Shown: positions 1 to 11,380, numbered from the stretch's first letter. The stretch is 64,000 nucleotides of DNA from Austropuccinia psidii (GCA_023105745.1 JALGQZ010000001.1:53863162-53927161); one strand, 5' to 3'. Numbers and translations: made by a program. Notes: a model not told the origin generated them from the sequence alone.

Positions 1-336
1 GTTCTTTTGGTACTGAGAAGTTATTTTTTGATTGGTTTCAGTGATCAACTGATTTTTGCAGATTAATTGAATGATTTGATTACTTTATTACACTTCTTTT
101 GCGTCTTTGGATGTGACCTGAGGTAAAATGAGTACTTAGAGGGAAAATTTTCTTGATTTGGCTGAGTGATTAACTAATAATGAGTCAATAAAGCTGAGGA
201 TCTTACTGAGAAATCTAAATATCCAAAATTCACCCAAAAAAAAACCTCAGCTACTGAGTGAAACTAATTTGAGGGATCAGAAGATCAGCACCCATCTTAT
301 ACAATATGCAAAATAATTAACTTGTACTGTAGCTTC
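1..336. other. Gene-free flank left of the Harbinger element
   Basis: No coding signal is visible in this AT-rich stretch. The short word TACTGAG or a close variant recurs several times (near 11, 206 and 250), which is compatible with the subterminal repeats of a CACTA element, whose remains continue beyond the Harbinger insertion. This is weak and is offered only as a possibility. Confidence 0.3.
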
Positions 337-339
337 TAA

Positions 340-394
340 GGCCCGGTTTATTTTCGGGTTTTCAAAAAAAATTTGAATTTATTTCGAAATTAAT
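340..394 (+). repeat. Left terminal inverted repeat of Harbinger element
   Basis: This pairs with the reverse complement of 4350-4404 with only a few mismatches over about 55 bp. The similarity continues inward for roughly another 25 bp after a small gap. It begins GGCCCGGTTTATTTTCGGG and is preceded by the TAA target duplication. Confidence 0.92.
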
Positions 395-460
395 TTTCAA
401 AATTAATTAAATAATTTTTAATTAAAAAATAACTCAAAAAAAATTGAAATTGCCTTTCAA

Positions 461-1788
461 ATGGATTTGATGTTTATGTTCTATCTACGTTGGCAAATTA
501 TAGTTCCTTTTTTATACTCAGTAGGCCAAAATGTCTTTTTTTTTCTGCAATTTTTTTTGGCGGTTGTTGTCATTTCCATATATATTATGAATAATTCACC
601 TATAATCTATATTATTTCGAGTTTGGTAGTTGCATGGTCATTTCATCTGACATGGTATGCAGAAAGTGGGCGTGAACCGCGTCATGTAATTAGATGAGGA
701 AGGTGTTTCAATCCGTGGATCGAAGAGGATTTATACAATGAAAATCGATTCATTGGGCTTTTTTGAATGGGACGTCAGGATTTCTATTGATTAATACAAT
801 TATTATTAAATTACATTCCCAACGCCTTTCAACAAGATACACGGGGCCTAACTATTGAAGAGAAGGTAGGAATTACTTTATATAGATTGGGTCATGGGAC
901 ATGTTTTCAATGTGGGGAAAGCTACAGCTTATCAAGTCACCAAGGCTGTGGTTCATGCAATTTTGGCGGCATTACACAATTCAACAATCATGTTAGTAAT
1001 TCATTTGACTCAACGGTTTCAAAAAAAAAGGGTTAATGTGGTTATGTAGATTTCCAGCAGCAGATGAAATAGAAAAATGGGAGAAAATCATGGAATCGTT
1101 TAGGAAACAACATGGACTCAGAAACATCATTGGGGCCATTGATGGAACTCACATTCCAGTAATCCCGCCAGCAAATGATGAATGGAGCTCATATGTGAAT
1201 CGGAAGGGGTGGCATTCTATTGTGTTTCAATGTATTGTTGATGGTCATGGGAATTTTTGCAATGTCAGTAGGTTTTTTTATATTGAATAATTAATTACTA
1301 TATGATTGACCTTCTATATGCAGGTGTACAGCGGCCTGCCGGGATCAGTACATGATAGCCGTGTTTTCAGGAAATCAAAGATTGGCCAAGATCTGATTAA
1401 TGGTGTGGCCAGATTTCCACCAAATTGCTTACTCATTGGCGATTCAGGTTATTCATCAAGACTTCCAATACTTGTGCCTGAAAGGAATCCACAAAATGAA
1501 GAGGGCGCACATTTTAACAATATTCATTCATCAACCAGGTAAGATTTTCAATTGTAATATTATTATATAAACTAATAGGAAATTCTGCATGACAGAATTG
1601 TGGTGGAGCAGGCATTCGGGCATTTGAAGAATCGATTTCGATGTCTCCTGAGACCACAGGCCATAGTGCCACTACATACAGCAAAAGTAACAATTGCATG
1701 TATGATACTGCACAACATGTTGAACAGCAATCAAGGGACCTTTTTGGCCCATTGGAATCAGCGCAATATTCAAGAAAATAGGTTATGA
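461..1788 (+). pseudogene. PIF/Harbinger transposase (DDE_Tnp_4 type), frame-disrupted
   Basis: The DDE nuclease that cuts and joins the transposon ends. The helical N-terminal part is readable from about 812 (IPNAFQQDTRG) to LGHGTC, then a one-base frameshift near 905 and another at the A-run near 1021 break it. From 1043 it is clean. The three catalytic residues are seen in GAIDGTH (first Asp, near 1140), GDSGYS (second Asp, near 1440) and VEQAFGHLKNRF (Glu, near 1605). Two introns restore continuity: 1264-1323 (5' site GTCAGT) and 1539-1595 (GTAAGA), the second giving STRIVVEQAFG across the junction. The ORF at 461-697 upstream is hydrophobic and may be an exon or noise. The stop is at 1786-1788. 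Family and catalytic residues are clear; the two frameshifts imply an inactive copy unless they are sequence errors. Confidence 0.88.
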
Positions 1789-2091
1789 TAGGATACAATT
1801 CTTATTTATTTAAATGTCTATTTGCAAAAACTCTTTGTAATGTAGTTGTAATGATGTGACCTCGTGTCTGGTCACAATTTGAGTGGATATTATTTTTAAA
1901 CAACTCAATGGTATAAAAATCATGGTTATTACGATGAAATTGAATAAAAAAGGAGTAACTCCACACTTTGGCGAGCATGATCAACAGGCCCTTAACAATG
2001 TTCCAATGAGAGTAGAACGTTTAGTTCCAATATAACACAAAGGCAAAAATAGAGAGCCAAATGAAGCTTACTGTGACGTAAGACTAGTATC

Positions 2092-2382
2092 TTAATCCAA
2101 TAACCTTTGTAATCGTGCTTCCATAGTATTCAATTCTTCGAGCACTTCTGCTTGCAATTCTTGAATAATGTTGTCTTTCACATCGACTTTGCCTAGGAGT
2201 AAGGCAATTTCTGTGTCATGCCCTTCATTTTCCCTCTGAAGGAGAGCGATTTGATGCAGGATTTGCCACTTGCGCACTTGCATTTTATCTATTTCAGCAA
2301 TATTGTGGAGATACTCCTCGCTGAAAACTGTGTTTTGAGTATGAGAAAGGGTACCATTTGTACTTGATGATGTAGCACTCAT
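2092..2382 (-). CDS. Small coiled-coil ORF inside the Harbinger element
   Basis: An ORF of about 96 codons (from the Met at 2380-2382) sits between the transposase and the Myb-like gene. The protein is charged and leucine-rich, with heptad-like spacing through IALLQRENEGHDTEIALLLG and the following QELQAEVLEEL, as in a short coiled coil. I do not recognise a family. It could be an accessory subunit of the transposase complex, an unjoined exon of the Myb-like gene, or chance. It is undamaged, unlike its neighbours. Confidence 0.4.
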   Translation of the reverse strand: MSATSSSTNGTLSHTQNTVFSEEYLHNIAEIDKMQVRKWQILHQIALLQRENEGHDTEIALLLGKVDVKDNIIQELQAEVLEELNTMEARLQRLLD

Positions 2383-2774
2383 AATTTTCAATGTTTTTGC
2401 CTGTTAACAAAATGCTTATGAATTAAAATATCAATTTTTAAATGCTAATCAATAGACAATTAGATTTATTAGAATTTTTTGGCCAGCTATAAAGATGAGA
2501 ATGTGTAACAGATACAACAGAGCACTGATATTTATATTGAGGCCAACGAGTTAACTAGACAACCTATTATTACACAAAAGAGACTTTTTGATTAAACAAG
2601 CGTGCAGATTACATTTTTTAAGTGGTGATCAGTATACACGTGTCTTGTCAAAAGAAATAGATCTACAAACAATCACCCCACACCCAGCGCTATAAACTCA
2701 CAGTCTTTCAGAATATTAATTGGCCATTGTTATTAAAATTGTATATGAAACACATACCTTAATCAATATCCATT

Positions 2775-4209
2775 CTATTCGCCCAAATGCAAGCCGGATG
2801 GAGGCTCATCCAAGGGCACTCCTGTCATTTTTGACAGCATTGCCATCATATACATATTCAACTGATCCTTTCTTCTTCGTTCTTCAGCCCGTATTTGTGT
2901 TTCTTGTAGGCAACGTTCTTCTTCTTGTTCACGCATCAACATTTGCCTTTCATCGTCTCGAGATCTTTGCATTTGATCTCTCTCTTCAGCATGATCCTGG
3001 CTTTGCTGTAACATAAGCATCAAAGGCGATAAAACATTTTGCATACTGGTATTCATATTATTCATCAAGTTCCGATCACAATGTGACGTTCCTCTGCTAA
3101 TACTTGACATTTGACTTGAAGAATTACCACGAACCATACGAGATGTTCCCCGAAGCTGTTGAGTTCTATGGCTCCCTTCGGGCTGACTTGGGATATTCTC
3201 CGGATCATCTGGCCAATCATCCAACCCCTCCCTGGGTCCTGATTCACCATTTTCACTTCCTGAATGCCCCACTTGATTACCTGATGGTTTGGTGGGTACC
3301 TCAAAGTCCTCATGAATCGCCTCTTCAATATTATTATTCTATGCAGGTGGGAATTCTCCTGACTCAAAGCCCACCTCATTTGTACTGTAATTCTTCCGAT
3401 TTATCTCTTTAAGCAACTCAAACACCTAATATGCCATACATTTAGTAACGATATTTTATCATCAGACAATAGGACTTACCTCCATTGTCATGTGATGCCG
3501 CTGCAGTTGGATGTATAAGCCTCCTCCTCCTGTGGCATCACAAGAATCCTTTATATTCTGAAGAGGCTTGTGTATCAGCTTAGCTTTAATAATGATGAAT
3601 CAAAAATCATACCTTGTATATAGTCATTAATGCCTTGTATCGCCTCTCTATTGTCTCAAATCCAAGCTCTTTTAAGAGGGCAAATTCCCGTTTGCGATTT
3701 TCATTCATCTTGAAAAATCGGGTCCATGGGATGAAACCAGACATGGTTTCATCCATGTTGACAAAATCAATACGTAATTCTCGCATCATCTCCAATAATT
3801 GCCGAGTACTATCTTCATTCCAAAAAAATTGGCTTTTTCGATTTCTTTCATTTTCTTCATGTGCCAGACAATGTTCAACTTGCTTTAGCCTTTGTGCTTA
3901 AGAATTAACTCTGTCATTTTCCCGTCATTGTCTCTTAAGCATGCGTTCATGTTCTAATTTCTGTCGATACAATCGTGCTTCTTCACTTGTACGTCTTTTC
4001 CGCCTTTGACTTGAGGATTGGCTTGGCGATCCTTCAAAATTACTTTGTTCAACGATTGGTCCACTTCTTTGTTGCTCCATATTGTCATTGGTGAGATTGG
4101 GGCTCACTTCAACCGAGTGAATGTCTTCATTTTCTTCATGATTGCCACTCAGGAGGCGATTAAGGCGTTCATATGATGATAATTGAGAATCGGGCATAAG
4201 GTTGGCCAT
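2775..4209 (-). pseudogene. Harbinger Myb/SANT-like DNA-binding accessory protein, three premature stops
   Basis: The second protein of Harbinger elements normally binds DNA and helps bring the transposase to the ends. Exons are 4209-3613, 3557-3480 and 3425-2775, with introns 3558-3612 and 3426-3479 (GTATGA and GTAAGT 5' sites). The start at 4209 (MANLMPDSQ) was chosen because the related protein in the element at 53.6 kb begins MSNQTPDSQ. The Myb-like trihelix region is at about 3850-3613: FFWNEDSTRQLLEMM, then SGFIPWTRFF and RRYKALMTIYK. The C-terminal exon is Gln/Glu/Arg-rich, with a probable coiled coil before the stop. Three in-frame stops interrupt it: TGA after MLKRQ, TAA after RVNS, and a stop after EFPPA near 3340. 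The TGA could be a CGA arginine codon decayed at CpG. Confidence 0.82.
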
Positions 4210-4349
4210 GTTTTTGAATTCCTTGATGATTAATGAGGTCAAACAAAATCAAATAAAATCAAATTGAAACAATTTGAGAAATAGACTTTGTGAGTTTTGA
4301 AATGAATTTGGGACTAATTTTGAATAAAAATTGAATAAAAATTATTTAA

Positions 4350-4404
4350 TTAATTTTGAAATAAATTCAAATTTTTTTTGAAAACCCAAACATAAACCAG
4401 GCCT
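4350..4404 (-). repeat. Right terminal inverted repeat of Harbinger element
   Basis: Read on the minus strand it begins GGCCTGGTTTATGTTTGGG, matching the left end, and is followed by TAA at 4405-4407. The inner part consists of A/T runs shared with the left repeat. Confidence 0.92.
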
Positions 4405-4434
4405 AAGTCCCCTTAAATGTCAAGGAAGGGATTA

Positions 4435-4878
4435 TTATTTTGTGGTACAAACAAGGATAATCCCATCGTCCTTGATTGAAAGAGCGTTTTTTTTACAAAG
4501 TTGGTAGGCAGCCAGAGAGAGAACTTGTGAGGGATCAATCATTTCCTCCTTGCAATTTTCAAGTCTACCAAAAAATGCCCCACAGAGGAACAGCATGTAG
4601 TAAAATCTTGATGTTGGAACTCCTTGCTTCTTTTCAAACAAATTCTTGATTGGTACCAGGAACATTGATTCATGGTGTTCTCCCAAATGATCTACATATC
4701 TGTAGAATTGTTTGATCATTCCGTAGAGCTTTTTCTTACCAATCTTTGCTACCACACAGCTGCATGGGCTCATACAGAAAACCATTATACCTTTGCAAAA
4801 AAATATTTTGCACTGCCTCAACGAATACTGACAAATAGTGACCAAATTGTGATACTGGATAGGTATCTCAATGCACAA
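4435..4878 (-). pseudogene. CACTA transposase C-terminal fragment
   Basis: An open reading segment at the downstream end of the CACTA remnant. Its last about 60 residues (SRFYYMLFLCGAFFGRLENC through LAAYQLCKKNALSIKDDG) fit the terminal region that follows the DUF4218-like block. The first part is cysteine-rich, not recognisable, and probably out of the original frame. Confidence rests mainly on position. Confidence 0.45.
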
Positions 4879-5144
4879 TGGCTGGGTCTTTATTAAAACA
4901 TAGATTGAATAAAAGCATATACCTGGATGCTATTAGCCAAATTTTCTTCAGATTAATTCTCAATTATCCCTCCCTTCTGTTACCCTTTTCAGTAATCTTG
5001 TCAAATTCTTCTTTTGAAATTAACCTCTGCAGGAGAAATACACAGACCATCATTGTTTTCTGCATTTCATCTTTTGCCTCATCAATGTTATATCAGTTTT
5101 TTGTTTCATTAAGCATACTTTAAACCAAATTTAATTTGACATAC

Positions 5145-5489
5145 CTATTTGATTATTTGAGTTAATTTTTTGTAAAAAAAACCTATCAGCCACTCACCAC
5201 CAAATTCTGCCACACCAGACAATGGTCCCCAAGCGTCCATTTGTTCTGGAATTTGTAGTGAAAATTGGTGATTTAGTTGAACCTTAGGGTTCTTAGAATG
5301 TTTGGCCACCAATTCAGTATATTTTTGATAGTTTCTTTGAAATCTTCTATATTCTTTTTCTTTGATCTTGTGTGCACAAACTATGTTGCTGCAGTGAATT
5401 AAGTGAGCCATATTAATAAGAAGCTTATAGCAATTTGAGAAAACATTCATGTTTTTCACCTCATTCACATAAATCTTAAAAATGACCAA
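5145..5489 (-). pseudogene. CACTA transposase fragment (DUF4218-like C-terminal domain)
   Basis: This open segment carries the conserved block NHQFSLQIPEQMDAWGPLSG, which in CACTA transposases reads roughly NHxxxLHIPEQ...WGPL. It is followed by AEFGGEWLIGFF, corresponding to the usual E-R-L/F-G element. Upstream, in a shifted frame (5620-5490), lies the matching PPLPSNLGESKHGKLSAAEW block, so a frameshift separates two pieces of one ancestral domain. Confidence 0.7.
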
Positions 5490-6500
5490 TGGTATTATTT
5501 ACACAAAGAGTGCATGCCATTCCGCTGCACTCAATTTACCATGTTTTGACTCTCCAAGGTTGGATGGAAGAGGAGGTATTCCTGGAGGCAGGACTGCTTG
5601 TTTCATCCATGCTTGAAAACACTAGATATTTTCTTGTAAGAAAAAACCTCCTTCATGGCCACCATCAATTAAAGTATCATTTCTTGACTCATTGGCCATC
5701 TCTGCTGTGTTTTCTTGGTAGAAATCTTTTCTAGAGCTGCTTCCCTCTATTATTTTCTGTTTATTAAAGCTTCCTTTTTTTGACCTTAATATGGTGGGAT
5801 TGCCCAAAATTTCCATCTATATCTAAAATGGCACTGAAGAATGCCTTCAAGCCAAATGTGCATTATTCCTCATACAACATCTTGACTGGGATTCCAATAG
5901 CTCAATCTATTTAACTTAGACCATTGATTACCAGTGCTTCTAAGGAGTTTGTCTTGTGCATTCTTTGAGGCTTGGGAAGCAGAAATTGTTTCGTTATTCA
6001 TTTTTCTTTTCCCAAGCTGCATCAGGGAGAGGTCTTATGCTTGTACATGACAGAAGGAGAAAAATTGGGTTGCTGAGTGAGAAGCAAAACCTACCACCTT
6101 TTCAGTTTCAAGAATGTCATCATATACTGAGAGCAGCTTTACTTGAATAATCTGACTGGAAGTATATTGTTAAGCTGGAATGAAAATGTTCAAATCAAGT
6201 TCAATTAACTCATCAACCAGTTGCTTCAAGAGACGATTGATCATTTGTGGGTTAGGTGAAAAGGGCCCTGGCTTTATCCCAAAAACACACATGTGGGAAA
6301 GCTGTTTGCAACATGTTGGAGGAAGATTGACACATTAAATTGCAAAAATTCTGGTGGATTCTACTTTACCACTGAGCTTGTTTCCACGCGGGTGCAACCA
6401 ATCAACAAATAGAGATAAGGCCAGTTTCAAGGAGTTTGGCTTGTCTTTTCACACAATATTCTTGAAGTTTGAGCCATTCTGTATGCTGGACAGATGACCA

Positions 6501-7500
6501 TACTCCTTGTCATGCTGAATACATTCAATCAATTGATCTATAAGACTCTCTGTATCAGACCTTAATAGAAGCCATTGTAACCATGTTGAGATCCTTTGAA
6601 ATAAAAATAAGCAGTAGGGACTCCCAGTAATGGATGGAGTGTTTTATAATGGTCCAAAATAAAGTATAATTTCTCCTACATCTTTGTTTCCTTTGAAATT
6701 AGGTTTCTGCAAAAAAAGCTCTTCATTACAGAATTATGTGGTCAAAAATTTCTTGTAACAGCAGGTTAGAGGTATATCTCACCCAATTTTATATAGATGA
6801 AAACATTGTTGGAGAAATATGAAGTCTGTAAGCTCAACATCCAGATTTTATTTTTTAATCAAAGTTCAAGGATCATTTGGAATGGTAGGAATATGGCTAA
6901 TTGTGTTATGATGCTCAAAAACATGGTTGAGAATGTTGATCATCATTTTGATAGCAATTGTGCAGTTTTCCAGATTGACATTACAAAAGAGGTGGGGCCA
7001 CAAAATGAAAAGGATGATGAAAGCTACTATAAATTACAGAAATATTAATCAGTAAACTTAATATTGAAATTCTTTAGGAAGAAAACATACCACCAAGAGG
7101 ATTGTCTTTTTTTATATCAAATGATGTCTCAATTTCTGTTGAGGAGTTACTGGATGGATTTAGTGGTTATGGGTAGACTTCTGAAAAAACACTTGGATTT
7201 GATGGTGGGCTATTGAAATCAAAAAGCCAATGTTTTTAATCATTTTGAATAGATGAATACATTCCAGATCACTGCTGAAGATTTTCTTCAAGAATAAAGA
7301 AATTTTTCCAGACAGAAGAATCACAAATTTCCATTGAAAATTAGGATCAAACTCATAAGTAACTAACAAGGAAAAAATAGCATAAAAAACAAGATACTAA
7401 TTCTTATAATGTGAGTGGAAAGAATAAAAAAAAACTATAAACTAAGTGGAAAAAGTAAATGAAAAGATAAATAATTTATAATCTGAGTGTTAAAAAATCA
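6501..7500. other. No supported gene; CACTA-derived or spacer DNA
   Basis: An 83-residue open frame at 6797-7048 (+) matches nothing I know and has no supporting context. The rest is AT-rich with many stops in all frames. It may be further upstream CACTA sequence on the minus strand, but I could read no convincing block. Confidence 0.4.
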
Positions 7501-7698
7501 TTTTTGTTACAGCTTAGGTCACTGTTGCTGCAAAGAAGGGGCATGTGATAATGTGGGCTGCATCAAGCCTCTGTGAAACATCAGGTGATGCTTCAGACAA
7601 CAATAACTGCAAAATTCTTGTAGTGCCAACTGATAACATCACTCCTCACACCAACACCTCCATCAACAAATTTCAAAATTTTCTCCTAAAAATAAATC

Positions 7699-8136
7699 AG
7701 TACTTGTATGAGTTTAAACTACATGATAGCAATCATAAGGCTAATATTAGTCCTGGTATGATTTTAAACTACAGGGTGGTTCCCAGGCGGCCAAGATTAG
7801 TCTTTCTATGACTTAAACTACAGGGATAGAACATTAGAGGGCTGAATATTCAAGTACAATCAAGGAATCAAGAAAATTGAAAAAAGGAAGATATAAAGAG
7901 TAAAAACACAAGTGAATAATAGAATAATGAAAGTTTAAAGATGAAATTAATGAATAGTATTCAATAAAAATGAAATTATCAACATTAATCCACTTTATCC
8001 TCAGTAAGACAGTAATCTCAGGACTAGGGTTCACAAATGTCCTTGTATGACATTAAACTTCAGGATTTGGTATACCTAATATACTGGGTTTTATTCACCT
8101 AGACGTAAAGTCCTTGCAAGACTTAAAACTACAACC
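7699..8136 (+). repeat. Five degenerate copies of a ~26-bp motif, three with 50-bp period
   Basis: A motif close to AGTCCTTGTATGATTTAAAC followed by TACAGG recurs at 7699, 7749, 7799, 8039 and 8109. The first three are exactly 50 bp apart, and the tails of those units also share a weaker GGCTAATATT-like end. This looks like an old tandem array in the retroelement leader. Confidence 0.7.
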
Positions 8137-8204
8137 CAAATTTAATTATGAACAAAAGGAAAAGAAGATACTGAAGAGACTGTTTTTATTTTCACTAAAA
8201 AGAA

Positions 8205-8302
8205 ATTATTAAAAAATAAAAAAATAAAAAAATATGTATATAAAAATATAAAAATATAAAAATATAAGAACATAAGAATATAAAAATATAAAAATATAAA
8301 AA
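8205..8302 (+). repeat. AT-rich short tandem repeat (AATATAAAA-type)
   Basis: About ten copies of a 9-10 bp unit resembling AATATAAAA sit directly before the pol-like reading region of family G. It is a simple-sequence expansion with no evidence of function. Confidence 0.8.
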
Positions 8303-8312
8303 CCAGCCTAAT

Positions 8313-11300
8313 GATCATGGAAGATCAAGATAATGCAGCCAAATATAAGTCAGTACTCAAGAAAATTAGACCAGTCAATGAGGCTATTCCTCAAGATTTG
8401 AATCAACCCTTGGAAAGACCTGAATTATCAAGAGATCCATATGAAACACCTTTATCATCTAACCCACCTCTATTTATTGAAACATAAAAAGTTACAGAAG
8501 AAATAATGCTAATGATAAATTTTGGACCATCTGGATGGTTATCAGAAGAAGACAAAAGTAATTAAAAACTGTTATATTACTGAGGGAAAAGGCTATAGCA
8601 TTTTTTGAAGAAGAAAGAGGTGTACTTAAACATTCATATGGAAAACCATATAAAATACCAGTTATACCACAGGAACCATGGCAAAAGAAACCAATACCAA
8701 TACCAAAATCAATTTTACCTAAATTTATTGAGCTAGTCAGAGAAAGAATACATACAGGACTCTATGAGAAATAAACATCAAGCTATAACAGCCCAGTATT
8801 TTGTGTGGAAAAACCAAATGGAAGACTTAGAATATTTCATGATCTTAAAGAACTCAATAAATTCATGATCAAAGATGAAGGATTTCCATCAAATATTGTT
8901 GAGTTTGTAGGATCATTTTCAGGAAGAGAATTTTATGTATTAGCAGATATTATGGGAGGATATGATGAAAGAGAACTGGATATTACTACAAGACCACTTA
9001 CACCATTTTAAAAACCACCTGGAAGACTTCAGCTTACCAGAATACCTCAAGGAGCCACAAACTCTGTGGAAGTTTATCAAGCACAAATGACTTGGATACT
9101 TCAGGAGAAAATACCAGAGCACCTTGGAATATTTATAGATGATGGAGGGATTAAAAGACCCATATCAACATACCAGCACAAAAAATTGAAGGATAATCAA
9201 CTAATAAGAAGATTTATTGGGGAATATGAAGTAAAACTATAGAAAATACTTTATAGGATAGAAGAGGTAGGACTCACAATTTCGGGATCAAAATTTGCAT
9301 GTTGTGCTCCAGAACTTGATATTGTAGGGAATGCTTTATCTTTGGGAGGAAGAAATATTTCAAAACAGAAGATAAACAAGATACAAAATAAACCTAAACC
9401 CACAACAAAGAAAGAATTTAGATAATTTTTAAGGCTATGTGCATATGTAAGAATAGTTATCAAGAACTTTTCACAAGTTTCAGAACCATTGAGAAGATTA
9501 ACAAGGGAGGATGTATTATGGAAATGGGATTAAAAATGTAAATAAGCTTTTATAAAACTCAGGAATATAGTAGGAGAATAAATTACTTTGAAGACATTGA
9601 GTTATGAAAAAGGGTGAGGGAAGATAAAATTAGCAATAGATTAAATTTATATTTCATCTAGTGCAGTTCTGATGCAAGAGGATGAGAATGGAAAGGATAG
9701 AACAATAATATATGAATCAGTAACCTTTTCTCAACTAGAGTCTGAATACTCTCAGCCTAAAGTATAATTGTGTGATGTTGCAAGAATACTCAAAAAACTT
9801 CAGAAAATATTATGGGGGAAACATTTTGAGCTTCAAGTAGATGCCAAAGCTTTGATATAAATGATCAACACACCATTTTTACCAAATGCATCAATAAAAA
9901 GATAGGTAGCATTTACTCAGTTTTTTACTTTTGATTTGGTACACAAACCGGGGAAGACATTTACTATGACAGATGGGTTATCAATAAGACAAAAGGGTTA
10001 AAATGAAGATGAAAGTAAAAGGGATGATTTTGAAGAAGAATAACAATGGATCTAGCCTCATCCAAGATTTTTCTTAAAAGAAGTAAATACAAAAAAAATG
10101 GGAAAATTATCAATAAATAAAACCAACAATATTGAAATTCCAATAAAACAGGAAGGATTTGGAAAACATATGCAGGGATATTTGACTAGTTTGCAAAAGC
10201 CACAAAATATTGGGAAGAGAACTTCAAGAGGATTAAAAGAAGATCAATAAATTTCTATCTAGAAGAAGGGCAGCTGAAAAGAATAAATCAAGAGAATCCA
10301 CAAATAGTTGTATTTAATGAAAAAGGTCAGAAACAGATTCTAATGAAAATTCATGAATAATTGGTTCATCAAGGGGAAAATGAAACATACAGAAGAATAA
10401 AGAAAAGATATTTGTGGGAAGGAATGAAAAATACAATCAACAATTGGATTAAATCATGTAAAGAATTTCAGAAAAGGTGTCATTTGCAAAAAAAAGAAGA
10501 AGGTAAGATATCTGTAACAAGGATGTAAACATTTAGTGGTGGCAAGAGATGAATTTTCAGGATGGCCAGAAACTGTGGCAACAAATAGGCTAACCACAAA
10601 ATCAGTCTCAGAATGGATTTTTAGATATGGAGCACTCAAAGAAGTAACAGTAGATGGGGGAGCCAAATTTGGAAAAGAGCTACAAGAATCAGTCAGAAGA
10701 GAAGGATCAATAATCAGAATAACTACACCTTACTACCTGGAATCACAAGGAATGGTTGAAAAAGGGCATAAGCAATTAAAGGATGCACTTGTGAAAATGG
10801 ATCTCAATGGAAAGAATACTTACTAATTGTAACATTGGCAGATAGAATTTTGGCAAAAGAACAGCAGGATACTCGCCATTTGAGCCTCAGTTTGATAAGC
10901 AGGCTGTCTTACCAATTGACATAGAAAAAACACATACCTAGCCATAGAGTGGAGTAAAATATCAACAACAGAAGAGCTATTGGAAGCAAGAGAAATGCAT
11001 ATTGTGGCAAAAGAGGAAACCAGATTAAAAGCAGGAAATAAATTGAGAGATTCAAGAAACAAATCAGCTAAATACTTGGACAAAAGGATGGCACACAAAC
11101 TTAGAGATGTACTTTTACCAGGGTATTTGGTATCTGTTTAAAATAAAACACTTGAATAACAGTGGGGTTTACTCTTTAAAAACCATTGTAATGGACTATT
11201 CAGAGTTATAATTCAAGTTAATAATGGACCTTATGAGCTCAAAGAACTGGATGGTACTAAACTTTCAAGGAAATTGCAACAAGTCATATCAAGAGATTTT

Positions 11301-11380
11301 ATCCAAGGGAAAAAATAGTTCACATAAGTTCAGAGTTAGGAAATGAAAGCAGTTAAAAAAGTGAAGTTTAAGATTCAGTA
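8313..11380 (+). pseudogene. Family G pol remnant (RT, RNase H, integrase)
   Basis: The polyprotein can be followed with many stops and a few frameshifts. It starts with MIMEDQDNAAKYKSVLKK at 8313. RT signatures follow: VEKPNGRLRIFHDLKELNKF (about 8803), the GREFYVLADIMGGYDE palm block (about 8920), and GIFIDDGG, the F-x-D-D catalytic motif (about 9130). RNase H-like sequence includes the HKPGKTFTMTDGLS region (about 9945). The integrase core includes LVARDEFSGWPETVA, TVDGGAKFGKEL and PYYLESQGMVEKGHKQLKDA (10530-10780), so the first Asp and a terminal Glu position are visible. Most stops can be explained by single substitutions of CAA, CAG or TGG codons, suggesting C-to-T type decay. It is certainly inactive. 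Confidence 0.85.

Larger units (their letters stand above)
340..4404. mobile_element. Complete PIF/Harbinger DNA transposon with TIRs and TAA target duplications
   Basis: A 4065-bp element is bounded by terminal inverted repeats that start GGCC[C/T]GGTTTAT at both ends and by a TAA on each side (337-339 and 4405-4407). TWA target sites are the signature of the PIF/Harbinger superfamily. The element carries a DDE transposase on the plus strand and, on the minus strand, a Myb/SANT-like DNA-binding protein, the usual two-gene set of Harbinger transposons. A third small ORF lies between them. Both main genes carry inactivating changes, so this copy is probably not autonomous now, although its ends look intact and could be mobilised in trans. 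It inserted beside, or into, an older CACTA element. Confidence 0.93.
4433..6500 (-). mobile_element. Decayed CACTA (EnSpm) element, Tnp2-type transposase remnant
   Basis: In order on the minus strand (high to low coordinates) several blocks typical of Tnp2 transposases can be read. They are LFVDWLHPRGNKLSGK and NLPPTCCKQ with GIKPGPFSPNP (6480-6220), then YWNPSQDVV and GIMHIWLEGILQ (about 5930-5830), then LPPGIPPLPSNLGESKHGKL and EWHALFVYIIPL (about 5600-5480), then LNHQFSLQIPEQMDAWGPLS (about 5290-5210), and a C-terminal block (4878-4435). Frameshifts and stops lie between all blocks, so it is dead. No CACTA termini were found; one end may lie left of 340. Confidence 0.78.

Noticed and set aside
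461..697. Hydrophobic 78-residue frame that could be read as a membrane protein
   Set aside because: It lies inside the Harbinger element just downstream of the TIR, in T-rich DNA. It is either a decayed transposase exon or noise.
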